A DNA stretch of 64,000 nt from Macropodus opercularis. Taxonomy: Eukaryota > Chordata > Actinopteri > Anabantiformes > Osphronemidae. The stretch is taken from contig CM061098.1 in assembly GCA_030770545.1 (NCBI GenBank), positions 11,763,001-11,827,000 on the forward strand. Reading direction: 5' to 3'. The notes below the pieces were generated by a model. It was not told the origin of the DNA. It did not search any database and was given only the letters and a program-made list of their open reading frames with translations. The position numbers were made by a program, and so were the translations under genes. Below are positions 14,901 through 27,902 of the stretch, one piece after another. How positions within the stretch are numbered: the stretch's first letter is position 1; every line of letters starts with the position of its first letter.

Positions 14901-17900
14901 CACATCCCGCCGCCATTCTGTGTTACCCGCTACCTGCCACTGTGTTCTCATGACGACGCCGATTTGTCCTTTCGATTTCCCACAGTACACTTCAGCTCTG
15001 ACCCATGACGCCATCCTGGTGATCGCAGAGGCCTTCAGGTACCTGCGACGCCAGCGAGTGGACGTCTCACGCCGGGGCAGCGCCGGAGACTGTCTCGCAA
15101 ATCCAGCTGTACCCTGGAGCCAAGGCATTGACATTGAGAGAGCTCTCAAAACGGTGGGTGGGGGTGGGGGTTATGGGGGGAGGGGGGGGGGGTGTAGAGC
15201 GAGTGGCAGGCTGATAAGTAAAGAAAAGGCTAGAAGAAGTGAAGCAGAGATAGAGAGCGAGAGTGTGATAAAGATGGAAAGTGACAGAGAGAAGGGGAGA
15301 GAGCGAAGAGCTGCTCTCCTCCCTCTGCCTCCAGATATCTCTGCACAGAGCTCACTCAAATCCAGGCGCTCATTACCATAAAACTACATCTTTTATTAAA
15401 GTGTATCCAGTTCATCATTTGATTAACAGACTGTGCGCACTCCAATAGCTCCATGGGCACGAGCACCTTATTACCAGCGATATATGTAAAGTGATGGCTG
15501 CTCTGTCTGTCCCCCATGACAGGTCCAAGTGCAGGGCATGACTGGAAATATCCAGTTTGACAACTACGGCCGCAGGACCAACTACACAATAGACGTGTAT
15601 GAGATGAAAACAGGTGGGCCGAGGAAGGTAAGCCGCAGCCGTGGCCTCTGTGAGCTCTAGTCCATTAACAGTCACATCAGAAAAGAAATGTGGTCGGTAT
15701 CAAACGCAACCAACAGCTGCCGCACATCAAAGACTTGTTATTACTTGTTGAAATCATGGAATTTGTCCAAAGTGTAATTTCAAATGATTTATTGATCATC
15801 TGCGCTAAAGAGCTGAACTGGGCGAGTGTTGGCCATATGTGCGGGTGTGCCAAAAGCTCGAACTCAGCTTCAGTGCTTCTGAGAAAGACGAAAACATTTA
15901 TTGTTAAAAGGCAGCACGGAGGCGGGGCTGGAGGTAGGGCGCCGCGCCGCGCCGGGCATCTGTTAGGTAGCAGCACTGATGAGCTACGCCAAGCATTACA
16001 AGTGCCACAAATCACAGCGAGACAGCGGTGTGATAGCTGGAACTGTCCTATCAAACGAATGATATAAGACTATTTCCTCCCGGTGGGATAGTGCAGATAT
16101 GATATTTGGTCCTCTCCTGACAGTAATTACCATTCGAATAGCCAATTACAGGGAAGGGGGGGGGGGGGGGGGGGGGTTGTCCAAGAATTCCTCTGGCTCC
16201 TCTTCAAAATGGTAATTCCCACCGGTACATTCACATTATAACTGGTACCATATGATGACCTCTGGTTTTATTTCACCACCTTACTGAGTTCTGAGAGGCA
16301 GCTGTGACTATGTCGTTAGCCGGATAAGTGTGGGCTCAGTCTGATAGGACGTGTGATTATGCTGCCTGCCTCCCAGGCCTCTAAAGCCCACACTTCAATT
16401 AGCATCACACAACCCTCACCATCCCTGCACGGACAGACTGAGCAGCAGAGAGAGGGATGAAGAGAGCAAGTCAGGGGAGAATGTGAGAGAGGCGGTTTGT
16501 CAGGACCTGAAGCCCCAGACACCCCAGCGATAGTTCTTAGCTGTGACTGTCAGCGGTGATGCATGGGCCGATCTGTGTCGCCGCCGCTCGGGGTGAGAGC
16601 AGGACTTCAGCAGCTCCCCACGGCCTCGTCCCCTGGAGCAGCGCCTCTCGGATATCGCCGTCAGACAACAGCAGAGCTTTCCCCAAGTCCGGCGAGGGCG
16701 CTGGCGAACGCCCCCGACCGCCAGCAATTCTCTGAACGCAAAGTCTGAGGCGATCGCTGCTTTCTAGCGCCTTCGCACGGTGATCGAAACCGCCTGCACT
16801 GCTGTACACCTGTCTGGCCCAAATATTTAAAGATCTGAGGCAAAGAATGCAGACCAGATGTGAGGGGGAAATCCCAGCCAGCAACAGTTAGACTATTGGC
16901 AGTAACATATGCAACACGTTTCATCTTGAGCCAGAGCAGCCATTATTTCAGTTGGGCAAACAAACACTTGACATTGGTTTGACTCAAGCATCTGTACAGC
17001 AGAATACGAAGTAACTGTGATGGCAGGACTGCACTGAAGAAGCTGGGGAGCCGCTGCAACGCTATGCTGAATTATTAAGCGCGTGTTCACAGGCCCGAAT
17101 ATCAATTATTTACTATAAAACCTGGGGAAGTGAAGGTGGAAGAGAGTTTGGTTGTTGCGTCGTAGCGACTGCACGCCAGTCCATGCTCCTCTGGCAGCTT
17201 GAAACGGCGTATGTAAGAAATCAAAGGTTTAATTTTATCATATACTTCGATGTGACGCTAATTAAATCTCCGTGATGCTTTGATACTCTAGTTAAGGCAG
17301 CAGGTGTTGAACGAGCCTGACACTGTGACAGATCTCAGAAACGCTGCTATATGTTCTCTCACGTTCCCTCGGCGGCTCGGAAAGCGCCACTAACCGCCGT
17401 TCTCTCTTTGCAGATCGGGTACTGGAACGAGTACACGCGATTTGTAAATTTTATGGACCCCCAGGTCTCCAACGACTCCTCAGTGGAAAATCGAACGATT
17501 GTGGTCACTACTATTATGGTACACTTTCCGTGCAGTTTTAAATGTTTCACGTATTCTGCCACTCAAGGTCATGGTGTTGATTCCAATGAGTGATACATTC
17601 TGTCCTGGGCGGGTAGAACCACATCTTTTTTGTGTTGCTTTCCATCCACTCACTACACGTTGAAACAGTCGGCCCTGAGAGGGGGGAGTGTTTCAACTGT
17701 ATCCGTGTGGGTGTCAAAGCATTTTGAGTTTCCATATTTCAGTGGCCTGTCGTAGCAGTGACGTCACAATAATATTGTAAATGATAAGTGGTTGACTCCA
17801 TCAGTTACAAAAAGCATATAAGTGCATACGTAAGTAGACCTATCTGTCCTCATCAAGTAAATGTTCAATGACACTTGGGATACACTGGCCAAAGAATGAC

Positions 17901-19028
17901 TAGAGGATGATACTGCAATGGTTTCTCAAGCTGGGCAAAGCAAAATAATCAGTACTGGAGGAGGGATAAGAAGGTGCAGTATCTTCCTTGTTATTTCTCT
18001 CCAATATATTTTGTATTGCTCCCCCATGTGTTCTGTGTTGAAGTATAACTTCCGGTCAGCACTTTACAATGATTTTGTATTTTCCAGGTCACGCCACACC
18101 AGACACACTCACCGAATCTAATCTGAATCCGCTCGCTCGCTCTCCGCAAACCAGCAAACTCAAATGACAAGAGATCAGATGAGTTAGATTTCAAGGTGTG
18201 AGTGAGCGTCGCATTCGACATGCAGATGAGAAAACGCAGTCAGGGAGGGAAACACGCGGGGGGGAAACACGCGGCGGACCCAGGGCGAGGGGATACGTTC
18301 AGCACAGAACAAACAAACCATTGCTCTCCTACTTGCACTCTAATTGCGTATGGCTGTAGTGACAATGCCGGCTCTCCTGAGCAGTCCCATTGTTTGATAA
18401 TGACGATGTGCTCAGTAAGAGAAAAGACGAGCTGCAGCAGCATTCTCAAAAAGGGGAGGGAAACTAGCACGTCCCGCTCTCCTCGTCTAACCATTTGATT
18501 TACGGAGGACTTCTTGCATTTTCCTAGAAGGCAGATAACAGCTTATTTTGTTTATTTGTTTATTTTACATTTATTCATTTATTTGTTTTATTTTGGAATG
18601 AAACGGCCTTTAGCTATGCACTGGGGCGATGTGCTTGAATTTCTTGACGTACTACGAGCACTCTCTCCGATCCCTCGCTTGTCACTGGCATTTACTTATG
18701 AAGCCCATCTCCATTCCCATCTCCATCCACCTCTGAGCTGACCCACACCACGCCCAGCCACGACTCCCAGCCCTTCTACACCCGATTCAAGCTTTCTGTC
18801 CCCGCCTACAGAAGTTAATCCACGTCTTTTAATCAGTCTTCATTATTTAATTGTCCTGTAATAGGTTGGGAGTTTTCTTGGCTTGGTGTCTGTCGGCTGC
18901 CACAGTGAAGGCAGTGGGACAACACGCTCACGCTGCTGTTATCAGTGCATTAATAGGGCATCATCTGTGTGTGCATGACTGCATGGATGTGGTTACAGCC
19001 AAATGTAACATGTTAAATCTGTGTGTGT

Positions 19029-19059
<31 letters not shown>

Positions 19060-19660
19060 CAGATGTGAGCGTGTGTGGGCACAGGCACATCTGTGCGCAT
19101 GTATGCATATTTCTATATAATCGACAGCATGGGCGTGAATAAACCAGCGTGTGTTTGAATCAACAGGAAGCTCCTTATGTGATGTACAAGAAAAATTATA
19201 TGCATCTGGAGGGGAATGACAGATATGAAGGCTACTGCGTGGATTTAGCATCTGAGATTGCCAAACATGTTGGAATTAAGTACAAACTGTCTATAGTAAT
19301 GGATGGGAAGTATGGAGCCCGAGACCCCGAGACCAAGACGTGGAACGGGATGGTGGGTGAACTGGTCTATGGGGTGAGTACTGGGAGCCTGGATTTCGCT
19401 GATTACATGACAGTTTGCAAGGAACTTCAACATGAGAGGAGATCTCATTTTTCTGTCTTAAGGTTATCACCAACCCATGGTGAGCCCATGAGCTCTTGCC
19501 CACTTCAGAGCCTGACTCTGTCTCAGGAAGCTCAGCCGTGAGTGAATTTGTCAAACGCAGTCTCAAACACTGGGGAGTTGGTGATCATCTTGAGACGGAG
19601 AAAATGAAATCATTTCTCAGTGCTGTTCATTGCAATTAATCTTTCTTGCTTAGCCTAGAG

Positions 19661-19696
<36 letters not shown>

Positions 19697-22600
19697 GTCG
19701 AAACAGAGGTAGGTACATGAAAACAATAAGTCCATATGGCAAACACACTGTAATCACTTTGATGAATGAAAGATTGTAGGCCTTTGAAGTGATTGTGTAA
19801 TTATGTTCAATGTTTGATGTGTATGATGAATATGCCACACTGTAAATTCGCAGCTGAGAGAAGCTGCTTTAGAATCAACAGCTAAATGGTGGTTTGTGGT
19901 TTGAACCAACAAGATCCATATGTGTTGTGCTCCGTAAAGGTTGAACCTCTCACATTAGCGATGGGTCACGCCATGTTTTACATCTGACGGAGCGGCGCTC
20001 CAGCTCTCGCAACACCTCAAGCTTTCCAAAATTACCCCCCCCCCTTTCTTTCTCGCCTTTCTCCGAGACCACAATAGTTGAACAGGGGCCAAATACTAAA
20101 TGCATGAGGGTTAGGCGTCCTCATCTGTTCAATTTCCCAACTATCAGGCTGAGAGATTGCCTGGTTTGATGTGCTATCGCCACCAAATTATCTTTCAAAT
20201 GGGAAAAGTCCACTTCCTGCAGATGGAAGGTGAAAGAAATATCCCAATCACGTCGCTGTCAAGTCTTTCCAGGTCTGTAATTTTACAGCAGGTGGGTCGG
20301 GACTAATAGTTTTGTACATTTTGACCTTTTGACCAGTAAATGAATTTGATTTTAGTAGTCTTTTAAAGGTTAGGCCCGAGGCTGCTCTTTATTGCTCTGT
20401 TTCCCTCACCATTGATTGAGTGCTGCTTACGCCTGCATGAGGATTAAATGGTTATAGCCCTTCACAATACCGTGAAAACAGTCGTGTTTATCGGACCTAT
20501 TTGTGTTCACCTCGTACGAAACGTTTAGCGCTGTGCGTGTGTGCGCGCGGGTTGTTGTTGTTGTTGTTTTCAATGTTCACCCAAGACAATACGCAACAAC
20601 TAAAAAGAACCACGCATCACTGCAGCAACACAGTCTGATGTGGCCGCGTTAAGTCAGCACAAGCTTTTTTATTCTCTTCTCTTCCAGCAGACAGGAAGCT
20701 GATGATGATTTAAATTCTAGCCAGTTGTTGACAAAGGTTACATTAGTTATTAAGATCACTCGCAACCACAAAGGAACAGCTTGAGTCTCTTTACTTAGTG
20801 TATTGTGCGATTTCTTTTCCTAAAGGATCCGACAACTGAAGCGTTTTCCCCTCTGTGTCTCATTGGGTCCTGATTAAAGAAGCATTTTGGTCAACATGAC
20901 TCAAACTCCCATCTGCCTCGGTGGATTTTTTCCAAGCTGTCTCTGTGAAAGTGTTGCAGTGCCCTCATGCACCTGAACTTATCTTTAACTCTTGTTTGTA
21001 AAACGTGACATGAATGAATCTGAATGAATTTCACATGTGCGAGCTGCTTTCAGGGTCCTTTCTGTGTGTGTTTGTGTAACAATCAAAGGCTTAGTTTTCT
21101 AATGATCGTATGTAAAGTGTTTGGTAACAATATTTTTTATGCTTCCTCTTCAGCTCCAGCCATTCACACATACACTTTAAATGCCCTGATTCTTTACGCA
21201 GGCCGTAACTAATGCTTGCTGTGCGTGTCCCTTTTTCCAGAGAGCAGATATAGCTGTTGCGCCTCTCACCATTACTCTGGTTCGAGAGGAGGTGATAGAC
21301 TTTTCCAAGCCATTTATGAGCTTGGGCATCTCCATTATGATAAAGAAGCCGCAAAAGTCCAAGCCCGGCGTTTTCTCCTTCCTGGACCCGCTGGCCTACG
21401 AGATCTGGATGTGCATAGTGTTCGCCTATATTGGGGTGAGCGTGGTCCTGTTTCTCGTCAGTCGCTTCAGTCCTTACGAATGGAACCTCGAGGAACAGGA
21501 TGAAACCAAAGACCCCCAGACTCCCCCTGATCCACCCAATGACTTTGGCATCTTCAATTCCCTGTGGTTCTCGCTGGGCGCCTTCATGCAGCAGGGCTGT
21601 GACATCTCGCCCAGGTGGGTCAGGTTGTACGGTGAAATGACGCTTTCGTGGATACTTCAGTGTGGCCTTCAGATCAACTCTGACCGGGATTGTCTCGCAG
21701 CTAATTAAATGTTTGGATTTCATTTCAAACCTGACCTACTTATTTAGGAATCTGCTCCTATCTGGCACAGTAACAGGTTGTTTTAGCGATTCGCAAGGAA
21801 ATTCTAAAGATGATTTCATACAACTGGCTTTAGTTTGCTAGGCACCACATGTCACTGTGTAATTACATTCTACGCTCCCCCCACCTCTTGCAGGTCTCTG
21901 TCGGGCCGTATCGTCGGCGGCGTGTGGTGGTTCTTCACCCTCATCATCATCTCCTCCTACACAGCCAACTTGGCTGCCTTCTTGACTGTGGAGAGGATGG
22001 TCTCCCCTATAGAAAGCGCTGAGGATCTGGCTAAGCAGACAGAGATAGCATATGGCACTCTAGACTCAGGCTCCACAAAAGAGTTTTTTAGGGTGAGTAG
22101 TGCCAACAAGCTGCTTTGTTTCACACTCACACACAGCTGATCAGCCAGAAGGCAAATAAAACAGAGGTCTAAGCGTTTTGCACTCGGACGTGTCGAATCA
22201 TAAAACTACTGTGTGTAAAGTCCTTGATGAACTTTTTCGTTCTCGTACGTCCAGTACAACACTCCCGACCCGCACAAGAGCGCGCCAAATCAGACATGTT
22301 GACAGAAACGCTGTTCTTGAACTCTCGTGACACGGACGTGATATTTATGCCGCAGTACTGCAGTGTCCAACCTTGAGGCACCGGGGCCTGTCAGCAGAAA
22401 GTGTGATAACAACGCGGAAGACTCAGAGGTGATAAAAACAGGAGGCTAATCAAAACACCCACATCAGCCTCAAACTCAGAAGGGTCAGCTCGTGAAATAT
22501 AATTAGCCGGCTGGCCATGGCTGGCAAATTGGACCTGATGAAGTACAGACCTGCAGGTCAGGACAGAGCAGTCTGGACAGTTCTGATGGAATAAGCAATA

Positions 22601-25600
22601 TAGCTGCTGCATTAGGGACAAACCGTGCAATTAAGTCACAAAGTAGCTCAAATCTAAATGCAAACGTGTGTAAGTTGCTGAAAGCGTGGAGGAGTTCATC
22701 AGCCTCTTTAAGGCCGAGCAGGTTCCGCTGTGAAATCCCGACACCGGCAGTCCAATCCTCCTCATTTGCCGAGCAAAAAAAAAAAGAATTAATGAAACAG
22801 CACCCTGCCTGTGATGACGAAAAGGCAATATGACAGTCTTTTATCTTACGCTCCCTCATTACTCATCAGCGGGAGAGAAACAATTCATATGTTTCACAGC
22901 TGCAGCCTGTTGGCAGAAAGAGCAATTCATTTGTATTACCCCTGGGTTGAATTTCTGAGAACAACAAAATGCAAAATCAAATCCATGCTTTTACAGACAA
23001 AGAAGGACAAGATAGCGTCTTCAAAGCCCGATGTTTAAAATGCGTCCGTATTAATTGAGTGGGAGCCGTCTGTAAAAAGCAATGCAGCAATATAATATAT
23101 CCTGCCAGTGCCTGCTCTGCGAGACACCCGACAAAGGCCCTCATCACTTTCCCTTTCATCAGTGACTCTGCAGTATATATAGGTGTCACAGACAAGATGG
23201 ATGCCAGCAACAAATTCAGCTACGAGCCTGACAATAAGGCTGCTTAAGGTCTGCTGGTGGAACAATCTAGAGGTGGGTAGAGAGTTGCACTTTCCCTGCA
23301 TTCCGCATAATGAGTGCCCTAGTTACATCCCCGTGTCTTCAAATAGGAAATGACATGTGTGAGCCACTATTCCAAGAGACTTTTAATTAAAGCTGCAGAA
23401 AGCTGACATGGAAAAAAACACACTGATTAATAGGAGTTCAAGTTCTATTTCAGATCTGTTTTTCAGGAAATACATTCAGGTTTAATTAGACCCGCACGGC
23501 ATCAGGCAGCTGGAAATTTTAAATCAAGTCCAATGTTTCAAACAAGACATATGTCATCGTCTCTCACTGCCTTTAATTTTTGATGAGCTCACCTGGCTTA
23601 TTCTACAAAGCTGACTGGGAAGAAGTACAAACTCGAGGATTCGCTGTTCAACAATTTACTTCAGTCTTTAAGTCAACAAAAATAAGACGCAGGAACTTTG
23701 TGGTCTGTGGTTTGAGATGTTCCCTCCGTGGCCGGTAGCTGCTGAGATACTGACGGCTCGGCTTATTACCTGACAGCGAGAGCGGCCACCTCGCCGTACG
23801 TGTCTTCGTTTTGCGGCAGGAATGAGGAATTTTTAAAGACAGCGGCGTTAGAGTAGAGGCCCCCCGCAAAGCCCCAGATTCTGCCGCTCACAACCAAGTA
23901 GGACAGCTGGCCGGGGAGCCCGCTGCCGTGCCCAGCGGAGGCCCGAACAGCTCTGGGCGCTTGGCAGTGCTGCTCTGCCTGCTCTTGGCTGCTCTTCCCC
24001 AGACTGCCCTGCTTGTTTGAGCATCCTCTTCTCCTCTGTCTCCAAGCCTGTCTGTTGCGTTACCTCGAGACAATGCGGGATAGCTCCAAGCTTTGTGCTG
24101 CTCTTCCTCAACGCAGCAGCTGTCGCGCGCCTCTGTACCGCTGCGGTTTGTTTCATCATTTTAATTCCCGTCATGGATCTTTTCACGCAGTCAGTCGAAT
24201 ATTTGTGTTTTCGATGATTAGAAAATGATGAGTTGTACCAGCGAGGCCATGTTTATCCTCTTGATGAGGTTTTATTCTATCAAAAGACTTGGCTCAGTTA
24301 CATTTTGAAACGTACGTTGAAGGAGAAGCCGGATTGTAATAATGGCTGAGATGATAAAATGGGCTGATGTGGCTGTTTAATTATGTGTAAAGACCGGGGT
24401 GAGACCATCAAAGACAACCACACTGCTGTCCTTCCATTCACCTCATTTAACAGTGTAACAATGAAAGAATGATAATTGCATGGAGAAATGTGATCGCAGC
24501 ATTGTTTTCTGCTCCCCTTCAAAAGATTATATATCACCCAGAGCCTCAGCAGCAAACATCATGCATCTTCCTGATCTGCAGGTGTGACAGATATGGGAAC
24601 AGCGGCTTGAGTGCAGTTACCAATGCATTTTACTAAGCATGAAAATCAATTTCACGTCTCAGCTATTGTGGCACAGACACTATATCTTCTGCATGGTCCA
24701 ACACAGTGTTTAATAAGGATTTTTTTATGCACAGTAGACCTGCATTAGGCCAGGGTTGCATGAAAAGGAGCTGGCAACGAGAAATCCTTAGGTCGCCTGC
24801 AATCACATGGCACAATGTAACGCAACTCCCCGAGCTCTTGTCACTTTCTGTTTCAGTACAGTGCGTGAGTGAAGGGAGGCTACTATGAAGATTAGAGCCT
24901 GTTTGCATAAAAGAGAACGCTGACAAAAGCGATGATAGACTGGCGAGAGATAGGCGTAATCTCCGAGGGAAAGCGTTGTCCTCACGGGGCCTCGTCGAAC
25001 TTCAGATGAGCCGCAACAGCAGGCACGAGAGGAGCTATTGGAGTCCAGCAACAAGCTTCAAAGACAAGGAATTGGTATGCAGGCCGTAGCGCGAGCCACT
25101 TCAATGACAAAGTACACCCCCAGAGCCTCAACTTTCATTTCTGCATACTTGAGATACAGGTAGTCCTGGCACACAGGATATTGGGAGAAAGTGGCGATGT
25201 CCACACGCAAAATGGAAGGCAAGGGAAGGAAAGGAAGGAAATGCAGTGGCGGCTGTTTGGAGATGGCATTTAGATACGCGTGCACTGGAGCGTGTGCGCG
25301 GGAGGCCGTAATGAAAGGGGGAATAAAAACAGGCTGCGGTTCGAAGGCCAGTGGACAGAGGCCTGGCAATGCTGCGTAAGTCCCAATCAATACAGATTAA
25401 GCTGTTATTCAAAAAGGAGAGGGCACTCGCTTTGACTTTGGACTTTAATCACTTGTCCCTTCCCGGACATTTTAATGACGTTATTGGAGATTCCTGGAAC
25501 AACAAAATGGGAACGAGATTCAACCGATTCACTAATGATCTTTGGAAGTACAGAAACAAACAACTCCCCCTGTTGCCTCGCTCCATCTGTCCTCGTCAGT

Positions 25601-27849
25601 GTGTCGTGAACGCCCCTAAAGATTAAAAAAATAAAATAAAAAATCCCACAAACATTTCATGTAGCGATTGTCTGCATGCGACGTGTAACAGAGAAATCTT
25701 CCCCTGCGGCGACAGTCGGGTGGAAAACAGCCCTGTGGCAAAATATTTGCCTTCTGTCAAAGTGAGTTGTTTCTATTATACAGTTCACTTTAGTATTGTT
25801 TTTTAAATGTATTTCTTGTGCAGCAACAACGAGATAGCATTTCATTTTTTTTTAAGGACGCAGGATCTGCTTCTTGCAAATTCGAGCGCTTGGCTGTCAC
25901 GGGTGATTTTAGTTTTACAAACGGGCTTCTGCTAACCTCTAGGGTAAATCTCCTCTAGCACAATATCCTTCACGCGGGGATTAAATGTAGGTGGAAGAGT
26001 TGCTTCTGGTATCTTTTTTTGTTGGATGACATCTATTTGGTTTTCCTGTAGCTGAACAGTCATAATGCTGACAGCTACTGTAATTGCTGGATGGTTGAAT
26101 GGTGTAATAGGCTAGAAAATGATGTTACCTGCAGTACATGGGACCTGGTGCCTTGTTAGGGCCAAACAATCACAACATAATTGAATACAACTCAAATGCC
26201 TCCACATTAAAACCCAAACCACGTGTATATGATAAAAACAAGAGCTCAAATAGTAGAATTTATAATGTGAATAAAAGTAAACCCCCCCAGGTTTGTTTCA
26301 GACAGACCTGCAGGAGGGACACCTACACAGATGATGTAACTGTGTCCCCGAGGTGGGAGGGTTGGCTGGCAATCGACTATTTGGCTACTGAAAAACACGA
26401 AGCACGGCGTCACGATCGCTTTAGAAGTGATGCGAGGACATTAAGACGAGGTGGGCTGTGCCGTTTGCCAGCTACCCAACGCTGAGTCCTGCTGCTTTTA
26501 GCAGTGCCACCATCACTACGCGTCGTTTCGAATGCTGCGGGATGCTGTGCATGACGCGCTGTGAAGGACGGCCACATCCACACAGCTGCGTTCATAGCTG
26601 GATCTAATTGCACTACAGAATGTCTGCTCGCTGATGAACGGACGTCTGCAGCTATTTCCCCCAAATGAATTTTAAATGGCCGCCACAGACGGGAATGTGT
26701 AGATCAGTAGGTTTTAGAGACGACAGTCGAGCGTGTTCGTGCGTGTGGACTGCATGTGTGTTTGTGGGAGACCTATATGCACATTTGTGTGCCAGCAGTC
26801 CATAATCAAATATCTATCTTTTCCCGCTGGGCCCTCTCACTGGGTCCTGCTTCTCTCTCTCTCTCTCTTTCTTCATCAGAATCTGCTTTAAGCATCTTGT
26901 TGGCGACTTTACTTACAACGGAATAAGCCTATTTAAGTTGTGGTTGCGCTTCGTGCCTCTTCCTATATTGATGAATTGACCGAGGCAGCACACTCTGCTG
27001 TCAGTAATCAATGCCCAGATCCATTCCTTTCCCTTCATTTGAGGAGGGCGTCTGGAGCTTCCCTACTGCTGAACAGATGAGCCCCCAGCCTTCGGGAAAT
27101 TGTCCTCCAAACTTGTGTCCTTTCCATGACGTCTGACACATTTAACAAGATTGTTGTCGAGAAAAGCACAGCATCTATCCCTTACATCCCATTCGTTGCA
27201 TTTGCATCAGAATAGAATATCGTCAATAACGTCAAGGCTTTTTTCATCGGAGCCCAGAACATTCATCAAGTAGACTTTTTTTAATTTGTGTTATGCTGCT
27301 GTCGCATCCGATTTTCACCTTTGCTCTCATGCTCTGTGACGAATGCCTACACGCAAATTGTATATGATTACACGAAGCCGGTCGAGCACTTTCATAAGGT
27401 CAAGGTTAATGCTTTTTGTTTATTAATAGAAGTGCATTAGAGATGGATATGCTTTTACCAGTTTGCACCAGTGATGTGTAGACATGCAAATGCACAGAAT
27501 CATTCAAGTGCTGTTTATCTTCAAGTTTCAGTAGAGCTGAACATTACATGCACATGATTTACACACATCAGCCACAACATAAACACAACCATCAGTGGGT
27601 TTAGTGTAGTCTACAGCTTCTTTGCCTATATAGTCTGTGTATCCCCAGTTTACTATGAGCTCATTGTTCATGTGGAACATTTACAAACATTAACCAGTGA
27701 TTTCATTGATGAAGTGACTTTTGACTGATTTATATATGGTAACAAATGAGTAGAAACATTTGCCAGAGATCAAATATACTTTGTATCTTAAGTGGCTTTT
27801 CACAAACAAAGTAAAAAAATCCAATAAATTAATGAAAATAGGTGAATTT

Positions 27850-27902
<53 letters not shown>

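Noticed and set aside
19374..19541. Read-through of exon 10 into the intron (56 extra codons)
   Set aside because: A GTGAGT donor lies at the expected family position, and the extension has no receptor-like residues. A truncated readthrough isoform was not supported.
21589..21591. Q/R-site editing by analogy with GluA2
   Set aside because: The codon is genomic CAG, but GluA3 is not edited here in studied vertebrates. The adjacent intron showed no obvious complementary sequence on inspection.
21091..21723. A 210-codon reverse-strand open frame
   Set aside because: It lies antisense over gria3 exon 11 and reflects that exon's composition. It has no domain of its own.
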